Source: an uncultured Coriobacteriaceae bacterium (lineage in GTDB: Bacteria; Actinomycetota; Coriobacteriia; Coriobacteriales; Atopobiaceae). From it: a stretch of 50,127 bases of DNA. A model generated the notes under the pieces. It had not been told where the DNA came from. It did no database searches and was given only the letters and a program-made list of their open reading frames with translations. The stretch is taken from positions 1 through 50,127 of the forward strand of contig CADBDT010000014.1 in assembly GCA_902793465.1 (NCBI GenBank), in the 5' to 3' direction. A program made the translations under genes and the position numbers. The number at the start of each line of letters is the position of its first letter. Within the stretch, counting starts at the first letter, position 1. Positions 9,244 through 17,540 of the stretch are shown here, piece after piece.

Positions 9244-9633
9244 CTATATAATTCCAAACCGCATGAGTATGGCACGCACGAATACGATTACGCCAACTAT
9301 TCCTACTATGGTACAAAGCGACCACACCGCACCAGCAGATATGTCCTTGGCGCGTCCTGCCAGTGGATGATATTCCGGCGAAACGAGGTCGACCACCGTT
9401 TCGACTGCGGTGTTAAGCAGCTCGGCCGCAAGCACTACACCACAACATAGCAATACTATTGCCCAGCTTATGAGATCAACCTGTAGAATGGCGCTCATTA
9501 CGATGGCAAATACAGCACCTCCGAGCATTACCTTAATGTTTCGCTCGGTCATATATGCGATTCTAAATCCCTGAAACGCTATAAGGAAGCTCTTTTTGAA
9601 TGTAGGATGGGCATCGTTTTGTCCGGGGATCAT
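9244..9633 (-). CDS. dgkA: Diacylglycerol/undecaprenol kinase (DgkA family)
   Basis: A 129-residue protein with three membrane segments and the family residues in ERNIKVML, AELLNTAVETVVDLV and AKDISAGAV. In Gram-positive bacteria members of this family mainly phosphorylate undecaprenol, recycling the lipid carrier of cell-wall synthesis. The start ATG 9633 overlaps the ybeY stop by 4 bases, and a GGAGG site lies inside ybeY. Translational coupling is likely. Confidence 0.92.
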   Translation of the reverse strand: MIPGQNDAHPTFKKSFLIAFQGFRIAYMTERNIKVMLGGAVFAIVMSAILQVDLISWAIVLLCCGVVLAAELLNTAVETVVDLVSPEYHPLAGRAKDISAGAVWSLCTIVGIVGVIVFVRAILMRFGII

Positions 9634-10142
9634 AACAATTCCTCCCCCACATGACGAGTAAGCTCTACCCCAGCCAGTGTATTGTCGGTTGCAAGAGATC
9701 CAAGCAGCGCGTCCTCACGCGCCTCCATGACCACAGCCTCGCGCTCGTCAATATGGTCGTAACCCAGCAGGTGTAGCATTGCGTGCACTATGAGCAGACG
9801 AGTCTCGTCTGCGGTAGTCGTGCCGTAGGAACGTGCCTGCCTGCCAATGTATTCTGGCGCCAAAACTATGTCGCCAAGCTCGCACGGTTCGCCAACAGCC
9901 AAGTCCTCATCGTCTGGGCGTTCGCATTCCAAGGATATTACGTCTGTAGCCGCGTTCCGATTGCGCCATTCCAAGTTGATTTCTTGAATGCGGCGGTCGC
10001 TAACAACGGACATCGACACGATGCAAGGCCTGCTTATGCCCTCCTCGCTCAGAACATGTTCGCATATACGCATTGCCTCGTCTTCCGACACAGCGCTGCA
10101 TATTCCATCTTCGCAGTAGTAGTCGAGCTCACATTGAGCCAT
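9630..10142 (-). CDS. ybeY: Endoribonuclease YbeY
   Basis: A 170-residue protein with the zinc-binding signature HAMLHLLGYDH, the family hallmark, preceded by the conserved ATDVISL segment. YbeY acts in 16S rRNA 3'-end maturation and ribosome quality control. GGAGGG precedes ATG 10142 within the end of phoH, whose coding region overlaps by 14 bases. The neighbours phoH upstream and era downstream match the common ribosome-maturation cluster. Confidence 0.94.
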   Translation of the reverse strand: MAQCELDYYCEDGICSAVSEDEAMRICEHVLSEEGISRPCIVSMSVVSDRRIQEINLEWRNRNAATDVISLECERPDDEDLAVGEPCELGDIVLAPEYIGRQARSYGTTTADETRLLIVHAMLHLLGYDHIDEREAVVMEAREDALLGSLATDNTLAGVELTRHVGEELL

Positions 10143-11097
10143 TATGCCGTCCCTCCGCAGCCTTGTATGCGTCCACGATCTTTGCCACCAAAGAATGCCT
10201 TACCACATCGTTCGCATCAAAGCCAACAAACGCGATGTCGTCTAGTTCCTTGAGCACTTTTTGTGCGACGTCTATGCCCGATGCGCCCTTTAGGTCTCGC
10301 TGCGTAACGTCGCCCGTTATTACAAACTTTGAAGCATATCCCAACCGCGTAAGGAACATCTTCATTTGCTCTGGCGTGGTGTTCTGTGCTTCGTCCAATA
10401 TGACGAACGCCTCGTTAAGAGTCCTTCCCCTCATAAAGGCCAGGGGCGCTATTTCTATGACTCCCTGTTCTATGAGCGCGTTTCCTCGCTCCCTGTCGCA
10501 CATGTCAAAGAGGGCGTCGTAGAGTGGGCGAATGTAGGGGTCCAACTTCTCCTGTAGGGTACCAGGAAGGAACCCCAACGACTCCCCCGCTTCCACTACG
10601 GGGCGAGTAAGCACGATCTTTGAAACTTCACGTCGTTTGAGCGCAGCGACTGCCATGGCCATTGCCAAGTACGTCTTGCCGGTGCCCGCCGGACCCAAAC
10701 CAAAGGTTATGGTATGCGTATCGATTGCCCTAACATAGCTAACCTGGCCTTCTGTCTTTGGCCTTATCGCACGTCCACGCGCCGTAAGCAGAATGTTGTG
10801 CGTATAGGTATCCCTGTTGTTTTGCTTGGCGCCACGTGCAGACTTAGCAATACAAAGTTCCACATCCGCGGCATATGGCACATCGCCAGACTCGATCATG
10901 CATATGAGCTGAGAAAAGACCGAAAGGGCTCGATTTGCCTCGTCCGATGGACCAACAATCCGAATCTGACCGCCACGCACCGATATCATTGCGTCGAAGG
11001 CCTTTTCCACCCTACGCAAATACGAGTCCGAAGCACCCATCAAAAGCGAGGGGTCAACGGAATCGGGTATGGTTAGACACATGTGCGTAGGCTCCAA
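10129..11097 (-). CDS. phoH: PhoH-family ATPase
   Basis: A 322-residue protein with Walker A GPAGTGKT (135-142), Walker B region FVILDEAQN, the conserved LTRPVVEAGESLGFLPG block, and an N-terminal KH-like part. PhoH/YbeZ proteins are predicted RNA-associated ATPases that work with YbeY. The start could be TTG 11097 (AAGGAG 5 nt upstream) or ATG 11082 (GGAG 9 nt upstream); both are plausible. It is the first gene after a 318-base region that holds only a long hairpin element, so transcription may restart here. Confidence 0.92.
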   Translation of the reverse strand: MEPTHMCLTIPDSVDPSLLMGASDSYLRRVEKAFDAMISVRGGQIRIVGPSDEANRALSVFSQLICMIESGDVPYAADVELCIAKSARGAKQNNRDTYTHNILLTARGRAIRPKTEGQVSYVRAIDTHTITFGLGPAGTGKTYLAMAMAVAALKRREVSKIVLTRPVVEAGESLGFLPGTLQEKLDPYIRPLYDALFDMCDRERGNALIEQGVIEIAPLAFMRGRTLNEAFVILDEAQNTTPEQMKMFLTRLGYASKFVITGDVTQRDLKGASGIDVAQKVLKELDDIAFVGFDANDVVRHSLVAKIVDAYKAAEGRHNGSM

Positions 11098-11224
11098 AAC
11101 AACTCCTTATGCGAGGCACCATTCCATCATAGCGCTCTTTTGCTGCTTGACCAAACGCCTCCCCTAAGCGAGGGTAATGAGGTCGCGCATCTGTGGCAGG
11201 AACCGCCGAATCGCAAACCATGAG

Positions 11225-11401
11225 TGGCCCCTGGACCCGAAGGCGGGGCGGAGGGCGCGGCGGCGCGCAGAGTGCCGTGCTCAGACAGTCCTCGCGCGTC
11301 CAGCCACCACAAACCTTCTTTGTTATCCCGCGCTGCGGAACTGCGCGCGGCATCTCTGCAAGCCGCCGCGCCCTCCGCCCCGCCTTCAGGTCCAGGGGCC
11401 A
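11225..11401 (+). repeat. Family 1 hairpin, copy 1 (long loop variant)
   Basis: This fills most of the 318-base gap between mtaB and phoH; no gene was seen there. The basal arms (11225-11272 and 11352-11401) pair over about 45 bp with small bulges and are very GC-rich. A further 7-bp pair lies outside (11207-11213 with 11406-11412), next to the mtaB stop. The apex carries the family sequence GCCGTGCTCAGACAGTCC at 11274 and GGAACTGCGCGCGGC ending at 11351. The apical region is 78 nt, 33 more than in the two other copies, owing to extra sequence in the terminal loop. Conserved apex with unrelated basal arms is the family trait. Confidence 0.8.
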
Positions 11402-11415
11402 AAACCGATTCGCAT

Positions 11416-12690
11416 TCACTCAGCAACGAGCTTGCCTTCCAACACAGAAGCGAATCTTACGCGTGCCATGCTGCCAATTGGTATCGTTGGGTCCACGCGC
11501 ACGTCAAAGAGGCCACCGCTCACAGCCTTGCCAGCGGACTGAACTACCACGTTGTCGTCTTTCCCAACGAGCGTGAACATCTGCTCGCACCGCATTGCAT
11601 TTGCAAGTTCGCGCAACTTTGCGGCTCGTTTTGCCACAACGGATGACGGGACCTGATTAGGCGCCTCCGCCGCAGGGGTGCCAGGTCGCTTTGAGTAACG
11701 GAACACGTGCATCCTGGAAAATCGCATCTTGCTGCAAAAATCGTAGGATTGTTCAAACTCATCGTCCGTCTCGCCAGGAAAGCCGACTATTACATCGGTC
11801 TCCAGAGCAATATGGGGCACAAACTCCCGTGCCATTTTAACCATGGACAAGAACTGCTGCGTCGTATACACGCGTCCCATACGTTTGAGCGTGGAGTCGC
11901 ATCCCGATTGCAGGCATACGTGCAAAAACGGGGCTATTCTGCCTTCGGAGGCGCTCATGACCTCCATGAGTTCCTCTGTTACGTCGGGAGGCTCTATGGA
12001 GGATATTCTTATTCGCTCCATGTCCGTTTGTTCCAACGCATACTTTAGCAATGCGGGGAGTCTGGATCCCTGCGCGACTCCGTTTGCGTCCGGCGAGCGA
12101 TATGAGCCAAGGTTGATTCCCGTAAGAACCACCTCGCGTGCGCCACGCGCTCCCGCCGCCCGTATGGCCCGCACCACGCGTTCCGCAGACACGGACCGCG
12201 ACTGCCCGCGAGCCTTCCATACTATGCAATAGGTGCAACGATTGTTGCACCCGTCCTGGATCTTTATGCCAGGCCTGGTTCTACCCGTTGGTGTAGGCGT
12301 CATTGCGAGGACCTCTTCTTCACCCACGGCAGCGTTCCCTTGGCCGAGCTCTTCCATAACCAACCGTGCGACTTGATCCTTTTTTGGCTCGACCAAGACG
12401 TTTGGACCTAGAGCACGCAACTCGTCCGCAAAAAGGCTCGCCACGCATCCAGTGGCTATTACTGTTGGTCGCCCGGGAAGGTTTGCGGCGCTCCTTATGG
12501 CCTTGCGGGTTTTGGCTTGCGCCTCACCGGTAACCGCGCATGTATTTATAACCACAACCTGGGCGTCTTCTTTGCTTGAAAGAACGCAGCCACACTCCTG
12601 AAGCTTAAGCGCAATGAGATCGGTTTCTACGCGGTTGACCCGACACCCAAGGTTAACGAGGGCAACACGCGCATCGCTAGACGCGATCAA
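11416..12690 (-). CDS. mtaB: tRNA t6A37 methylthiotransferase MtaB
   Basis: A 424-residue radical-SAM protein. The N-terminal methylthiotransferase domain has three cluster cysteines (16, 51, 82). The radical-SAM motif CNNRCTYC gives Cys148, 152 and 155, and a TRAM-like C-terminal part follows. The sequence LGCRVNRVETD, with VNR and VET, favours the MtaB subgroup over MiaB. It adds a methylthio group to t6A37 in tRNAs reading ANN codons. The start is TTG 12690, overlapping the dnaJ stop as TTGA. It lies last in a unit with the two J-protein genes, a frequent arrangement downstream of dnaJ. Confidence 0.9.
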   Translation of the reverse strand: MIASSDARVALVNLGCRVNRVETDLIALKLQECGCVLSSKEDAQVVVINTCAVTGEAQAKTRKAIRSAANLPGRPTVIATGCVASLFADELRALGPNVLVEPKKDQVARLVMEELGQGNAAVGEEEVLAMTPTPTGRTRPGIKIQDGCNNRCTYCIVWKARGQSRSVSAERVVRAIRAAGARGAREVVLTGINLGSYRSPDANGVAQGSRLPALLKYALEQTDMERIRISSIEPPDVTEELMEVMSASEGRIAPFLHVCLQSGCDSTLKRMGRVYTTQQFLSMVKMAREFVPHIALETDVIVGFPGETDDEFEQSYDFCSKMRFSRMHVFRYSKRPGTPAAEAPNQVPSSVVAKRAAKLRELANAMRCEQMFTLVGKDDNVVVQSAGKAVSGGLFDVRVDPTIPIGSMARVRFASVLEGKLVAE

Positions 12691-13850
12691 CGCTTCTTTC
12701 CCCTGCTAAATGGACCCTTCCTACGCGGCCTCTTGGAGCTCTTGTTGCCATTTTCTTCCGCATTGGATGCCGGTCCTTTGGAGCGTTGCTGACGTATGTG
12801 GTTAAGAGCCTCCTTTTGCTGGGTGCTAAGATCGTTTGGCACGATTACCTGAACGGCAACAATAAAGCGTCCACGCGTGTTTGCCCCAAGCCTCGGCATG
12901 CCCAGATTTTCCAGCTCAATTTGCTGTCCATACTGGCATCCCGCCGGTATGGTTACCGATACACGCTCTCCTTCCATAATGCCATCCAGCTCCATAGAGG
13001 TGCCAAGCATGGCATCTATGGCATCCACTCTAACCACCGTATACAGGTCGTCACCCTGCCTGTCAAACGCCTCATCCTCCATTACCTGGACAGTAACCAC
13101 AAGGTCGCCCGATGTGTCGCCACGAACACCGGCCTCTCCCCTTGCCTCGAGGCGTATGGACTGTCCGGACCGTATGCCAGCGGGAATGTCTACCTTTACC
13201 GTTTCGTGCGAAGGAGTGCGTCCTTCTCCCTCGCAGGTGTCGCAGGGCTTGTCTACTACCCTTCCGGAGCCATTGCATGCCGGACAGGTAGTCTGACTTT
13301 GCATTTGTCCAAATATCGTGCGCTGTACTTCCACCACGCGACCCGTACCGTTGCAGCGGGAGCACGTTTTTTCGTGCCCACCCTCCGCGACACCGGTTCC
13401 GTTGCAGTCATCGCAGGGCGAAAGACGGTCGTACGCAAGCGTCTTGGTGCAGCCAGCAGCAGCCTCACGCAGCGATATGCGCAGGGTAATGCCCATGTCA
13501 CGGCCATGCGTGCGCGCCGTTCGACCACCGCGGCCGCCTCCTCCACCAAAGAAGGAGTCAAATATGTCACCAAAGCCTCCACCAAATATGTCCGACATGT
13601 CCACGTACTCGGACCCAAACCCACCTGGCCCGTCGGGATTGCCAAACTGGTCGTAGTTTGCGCGCTTCCTTTCATCCGAAAGTACCGAATACGCCTCGTT
13701 GACTTCCTTAAAGCGTACCTCGGCGTCCGGCTCCTTGTTTACGTCGGGATGCAGAGTCCTGGCCAGCTTTAGGAACGCCCTCTTTATGGTGCGCTGGTCG
13801 GCATCTCGACTTACGCCCAGTACCTCATAGTAGTCTCTCTTAGATTCCAC
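12687..13850 (-). CDS. dnaJ: Chaperone DnaJ
   Basis: A 387-residue type A J-protein: J domain with HPD (HPDVNKE), a Gly/Phe-rich linker (FGGGFGDIFDSFFGGGG), four zinc motifs (CDDCNGTG, CSRCNGTG, CPACNGSG, CDTCEGEG), and both C-terminal substrate domains. It stimulates DnaK ATPase and delivers unfolded clients. GTG 13850 is preferred because GGAGG lies 9 nt upstream; TTG 13856 would leave only 3 nt. It follows a second, unusual J-protein gene after about 50 bases and overlaps mtaB by 4 bases. No hrcA gene and no CIRCE or HAIR operator was seen upstream. Confidence 0.93.
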   Translation of the reverse strand: MESKRDYYEVLGVSRDADQRTIKRAFLKLARTLHPDVNKEPDAEVRFKEVNEAYSVLSDERKRANYDQFGNPDGPGGFGSEYVDMSDIFGGGFGDIFDSFFGGGGGRGGRTARTHGRDMGITLRISLREAAAGCTKTLAYDRLSPCDDCNGTGVAEGGHEKTCSRCNGTGRVVEVQRTIFGQMQSQTTCPACNGSGRVVDKPCDTCEGEGRTPSHETVKVDIPAGIRSGQSIRLEARGEAGVRGDTSGDLVVTVQVMEDEAFDRQGDDLYTVVRVDAIDAMLGTSMELDGIMEGERVSVTIPAGCQYGQQIELENLGMPRLGANTRGRFIVAVQVIVPNDLSTQQKEALNHIRQQRSKGPASNAEENGNKSSKRPRRKGPFSRGKKR

Positions 13851-13899
13851 GCGCAAAGACCTCCGTTAGAACTTATGACCTCTTGGCACTCATTCGTCG

Positions 13900-15024
13900 T
13901 TATTGCTGGCGGCGACCAATAATGGTAAACAGCAGCATAAACAGTATGATTGGGATAATAAACGTAAGGAAGGGACCGCTAAACATCAATAGGAGCCCAA
14001 CGATTAGGCCAGACGATGCACCTGCCACCACTGCCGTGCCGGCCTGGGCCCACCAGCGTCCGTTTGCCCGCAATCCCTCGCGCACAACCATTACTATGCC
14101 CATGGCAGCCATTACAACGCCAATAACCGTCATGGCTATGAGAACGGGTTGCAGTATGCCAATAACAATAAAAGGTATCGAAAAACCAATGAACCTGAAT
14201 CCGCTTGTTTGCGCCGTAGAAAGCCGTTCCTCGGCCACTCCCACGCGGCATATTAGGTCGCCGGATTCCATACCGTTCGTGCCGGCATTACCCTTGCCTT
14301 CAACGCGTACTTCGGTACCGTTGTGCGAGTCGGGGGGTATTTCCACAACTACCTCGCTTGCGGCAAGCACGCGGCCAGAGCCTCCGCACGACGAGCACGG
14401 GTCTGCCACAACCTTACCTGCGCCTTCGCACTCGGGGCACGTTACCTCAAAATAGCCGATGCCAAACAGGCCCATGCCGCCAAGGTCTACCTTCATACGG
14501 CCGGCACCACCGCACGTGGGGCAGGTTATAGGTTGCGTATGCTCAACAGAACCCGATCCATGGCATACGTCGCATGCCACAAAGCGCTGGTAGGTAATAC
14601 CACGGCGAACGCCACTCTTGGCATCCTTGGCGTCGAGCTCCATATCGCAAACCACATCGGCTCCAACACGAGGCCTGTAGGAGCGAGGCATGGTCTTTTG
14701 ACCTGACCACGATCCACCAAACGGGAATCCTTCCCCAAACGGGGACCCTCCAGCGTATCCGCCGCCCGAACCGCCGGGATACACGCCGCCACCAAACGGC
14801 ACGCCAGAGCGCATGGCATCGTAACGCTTGCGCTTGTTGTCGTCCGACAATACTGCGTATGCCTCGCTTACCTCTTTAAAGCGCTCCTCGGCATCTGGCT
14901 CCTTGTTTACGTCAGGATGGAGCTTTCGAGCCTTCTTCTGAAAGGCCTTACGAATCTCGTCCGTAGTAGCTTTTTCGTCTACCTCGAGAATCGCGTAGTA
15001 ATCCTTTTCGTTCATAGATGCCAT
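13900..15024 (-). CDS. Membrane-bound DnaJ-like protein lacking the normal C-terminal domain
   Basis: A 374-residue protein. Residues 1-70 form a J domain with HPD at 36-38. A Gly/Phe/Pro-rich linker follows (73-108), then four zinc motifs at Cys151/154, 168/171, 196/199 and 210/213 (CDVCHGSG, CPTCGGAG, CPECEGAG, CSSCGGSG), then part of C-terminal domain I to about 265. From 277 on, where DnaJ normally has C-terminal domain II and the dimerisation segment, there are two long hydrophobic blocks (277-315 and 329-369), enough for about four membrane helices. The frame is continuous, so this is not an assembly-type truncation. GGGAG 8 nt upstream supports ATG 15024. It probably recruits DnaK to the membrane; clients are unknown. 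Confidence 0.85.
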   Translation of the reverse strand: MASMNEKDYYAILEVDEKATTDEIRKAFQKKARKLHPDVNKEPDAEERFKEVSEAYAVLSDDNKRKRYDAMRSGVPFGGGVYPGGSGGGYAGGSPFGEGFPFGGSWSGQKTMPRSYRPRVGADVVCDMELDAKDAKSGVRRGITYQRFVACDVCHGSGSVEHTQPITCPTCGGAGRMKVDLGGMGLFGIGYFEVTCPECEGAGKVVADPCSSCGGSGRVLAASEVVVEIPPDSHNGTEVRVEGKGNAGTNGMESGDLICRVGVAEERLSTAQTSGFRFIGFSIPFIVIGILQPVLIAMTVIGVVMAAMGIVMVVREGLRANGRWWAQAGTAVVAGASSGLIVGLLLMFSGPFLTFIIPIILFMLLFTIIGRRQQ

Positions 15025-15150
15025 AGAGCCAACTCCCGTTTGCCTTGGTCGAACATTTAGACATACGGATAGCATTCTACCCAACTTGTGTACTCAGAAT
15101 ACTTTGGTTTTGCGATAAACAACAATCACAACGACCAAGTGTGCCTCGCA

Positions 15151-15226
15151 CGCCAACCTATCAAGGGGGAGTACCCCTCTTGATAGGTCCCAATCAAGAG
15201 GGGTACTCCCCCTTGATAGGTTGGCG
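15151..15226. repeat. Family 2 hairpin (GGGAGTACCCC sub-type), perfect 34-bp stem
   Basis: Arms 15151-15184 and 15193-15226 are perfectly complementary around an 8-nt loop. Each arm contains its own near-palindrome centred on GGGGGAGTACCCC, flanked by ATCAAG/CTTGAT-type ends, so the element can fold either as one long stem or as two short hairpins. It lies 9 bases after the hemW stop codon on the minus strand. No T-run follows. Confidence 0.85.
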
Positions 15227-15235
15227 AGCCATGCG

Positions 15236-16417
15236 CTACCAACTAAGAGTTTGGACCTCACCCTTGGCTATATCCCACATTGTGCCATAGAGCTCGTTTC
15301 CCAAAAGCCAGCCGCGCGTCGTGGGCACCAGCCGATTCCCCTCAGTACGAGCGAGTTTTTCTTCAATAAGTTTGGTGCGCGTACTTGCGGGCACGCTTTC
15401 TGAGGCCACCCCGTCCACCAGACGCATGCCCAGCATAAGGTCCTCAGCCGTTGCCTGGTCGGATGACAAGAGCTCGACCTCCCTCCCCAGCAGCGATATG
15501 CGAATCCTCGGACACTCATCGTGGATGTGCGGAAGCTTGCAATACACACTTCTTACCAGCTCGTACTGCCTTGGATTGAGCATGCTTGCCGCGCCGGTAC
15601 CTAGCCCTAGGTATGTAATGCCCGTCCAATACGCTATGTTGTGCAGGCACCTCTTACCCTGCTTGGCATAGCTTGCCACCTCGTAGCGACAATATCCCGC
15701 CTCCTCGAGCACGTCTCGTGCGGCAATCATTCGTCGGGCCTGAACTTCCTCGTCGTTCCATGTGGGCTGCATGCCTAAGTAAAGGCGCCCAAATTCTGTG
15801 CCCTCCTCTATAGCAAGCGGATACACGCTCACGTGGTCCACTCCCATGCCAACGACATCCAGCAACGTTCTTTGCCACGATTCATCCGTTTGCTCTGGAA
15901 TGGCACACATGAGGTCCACGGACACATCCAGCCCCGACGCAACGGCTGCGCGCACCTTATTTTGAGCAGTCTGCGCGTCGTGTACCCTGCGGAGCTCTTT
16001 GAGCTCAATGTCTTCCAGCGATTGCACGCCAATGGACACACGCGTGGCTCCATAAGTGGAAGCATTGGTGAGCATGGTATCGTCCAGCGTATCCGGATTC
16101 GCCTCGAAGGTAAGCTCCTCCAGTTGCGGGCACACGTTACGAATTTCACCAACAAGCTCCATGAGCCCCTTTGTCCCAAGAATGGTGGGTGTTCCTCCGC
16201 CAATATATGCGGTTTTACACTCACGCAAAAGACCCAACTCCGCAAAGCGCCGTATATCCGAGAGCTGGCTTGCTAGGTATGCGTCTATTGCAGGATCATC
16301 CGCGCAAGTGGCAGAGCTGGCAAAGTCGCAATAGGCACACTTCTGCACGCAAAACGGAATGTGCACATAGAGCGCACCAACCGACTCAACAGGTGAATTA
16401 TTGTTCGTCAAGCTCAT
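15236..16417 (-). CDS. hemW: HemW-type radical SAM heme chaperone
   Basis: A 393-residue protein with the HemN/HemW motif CVQKCAYC (Cys23, 27, 30; CxxxCxxC) preceded by LYVHIPF. Downstream are GGGTPT and the SIGVQS-type region typical of the family. HemW binds heme and acts as a chaperone; true oxygen-independent coproporphyrinogen oxidases have CxxxCxxCxC, and the residue after CxxC here is Asp-Phe, not Cys. The start ATG 16417 lies inside the end of the dus gene (20-base overlap), with a weak AAGAG site; a TTG at 16435 is an alternative. It is last in lepA-dus-hemW. Confidence 0.88.
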   Translation of the reverse strand: MSLTNNNSPVESVGALYVHIPFCVQKCAYCDFASSATCADDPAIDAYLASQLSDIRRFAELGLLRECKTAYIGGGTPTILGTKGLMELVGEIRNVCPQLEELTFEANPDTLDDTMLTNASTYGATRVSIGVQSLEDIELKELRRVHDAQTAQNKVRAAVASGLDVSVDLMCAIPEQTDESWQRTLLDVVGMGVDHVSVYPLAIEEGTEFGRLYLGMQPTWNDEEVQARRMIAARDVLEEAGYCRYEVASYAKQGKRCLHNIAYWTGITYLGLGTGAASMLNPRQYELVRSVYCKLPHIHDECPRIRISLLGREVELLSSDQATAEDLMLGMRLVDGVASESVPASTRTKLIEEKLARTEGNRLVPTTRGWLLGNELYGTMWDIAKGEVQTLSW

Positions 16418-17540
16418 CGTTAAGCTCTTTTGCAAGCTTTAGGTAGTCGTCGGTTGTCTTGCATCCCATGGCCTTGTTGCGCCAAGAGGCGGCATGCGGC
16501 ATTCCCCTAAAATACCATCCGGCAAGACTGCGCGCACGCGCCATGTGAGCATGCGTGGCATCCAAGAGCCTCACATGGCATGCGAACGCCGCAATGCGCT
16601 GCTTTGCCGTAGGTTCTGCGCCGCTGAACACCCAAGGATTCCCGTAGCTGCCCCTGGCAACCATAACTGCAGTACATCCAGTCACTTGCATCATACGGTG
16701 TGCATCGTCATTACTCATAACGTCACCGGAACCTATTACTGGAATTGTTACCGCATCTACCACGCAACAAACGGCATCCCAGCTGGCCTTTCCGCGATAC
16801 AACTGATTAGCATACCTGCCGTGAACGGCAATGGCACTTGCGCCGGCATCCTCCAGCACGCGCGCAAACTCGGGTGCCACCTCTTCGTCCATACGTCGGC
16901 CACGCCTTATTTTTGCGGTAACGGGGACGTTTGCCTCCCCCACGCAGGCACGCACTATTTTGGCTGCGCGAACGGGGTCGTCCAGAAGTGCGGACCCAGC
17001 TCCGTTCTTGGTAACCTTGGGCATGGGACAGGCCATGTTTATGTCTATCAGCGCGAGCCGATCCCCGAGCTTCTCGCACGTAGCGGCGACCGCCTCCCTA
17101 AAGTGTTCGGGATTGGCTCCAAAGAGTTGTACCGCAATGTCGGGCTCGGAGTCATCGGGCAACGCAAGCTCCCAGGTCTTCTTGCCCTTATAGTGTATGC
17201 CCGCAACGCTCACCATCTCGCTATAGGCCAAAGCCGCTCCACCCGCGCGCGCCATAATGCGATATGCGGCGTCGCTCACGCCAGCCATGGGTGCCATAAG
17301 CAGAGGGTTCTTCGACAGCCGCTCAGCGAGACTTCCCTCAGACGCAAACGGCTCTATGCGATCCGACAACCCCGCACTATGAGCATTTTTCCCCAATACA
17401 TAAAGGGCGGACGCGTCGCCCCCGCAATCGGAGATGTCGTTGTCGGCGACTTCGCGCAGCGAGCGAGCGCAGCGAGCGTTGAGCTGGCTGGCATCTTCTG
17501 TTGAGAGTTCGAAGGAGCCGTCGCCGTCTGCCCTATTCAT
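16398..17540 (-). CDS. dusB: tRNA-dihydrouridine synthase (Dus family)
   Basis: A 380-residue flavoprotein. The catalytic Cys171 lies in [13 protein letters not shown], and the FMN-binding motifs [19 protein letters not shown] and IGSGDV are present. It reduces uridines in the tRNA D-loop. The catalytic domain starts about residue 76; the 75 residues before it are polar and unlike usual family members. A TTG at codon 49 would shorten the protein, but AAGG 6 nt before ATG 17540 supports the long form. It overlaps lepA by 8 bases and hemW by 20. The DusB subgroup is likely but not certain. Confidence 0.87.
   Translation of the reverse strand: MNRADGDGSFELSTEDASQLNARCARSLREVADNDISDCGGDASALYVLGKNAHSAGLSDRIEPFASEGSLAERLSKNPLLMAPMAGVSDAAYRIMARAGGAALAYSEMVSVAGIHYKGKKTWELALPDDSEPDIAVQLFGANPEHFREAVAATCEKLGDRLALIDINMACPMPKVTKNGAGSALLDDPVRAAKIVRACVGEANVPVTAKIRRGRRMDEEVAPEFARVLEDAGASAIAVHGRYANQLYRGKASWDAVCCVVDAVTIPVIGSGDVMSNDDAHRMMQVTGCTAVMVARGSYGNPWVFSGAEPTAKQRIAAFACHVRLLDATHAHMARARSLAGWYFRGMPHAASWRNKAMGCKTTDDYLKLAKELNDELDEQ

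Noticed and set aside
12786..13772. A 328-codon plus-strand frame across dnaJ
   Set aside because: Antisense to a fully conserved dnaJ; no recognisable domain.
15025..15235. Possible CIRCE or HAIR heat-shock operator upstream of the dnaJ genes
   Set aside because: No TTAGCACTC-type or CTTGAGT-type inverted repeat was found; only a family 2 hairpin is present.
16494..17504. A 336-codon plus-strand frame across the dus gene
   Set aside because: Antisense to a gene with intact catalytic motifs; product is His/Arg-rich and featureless.
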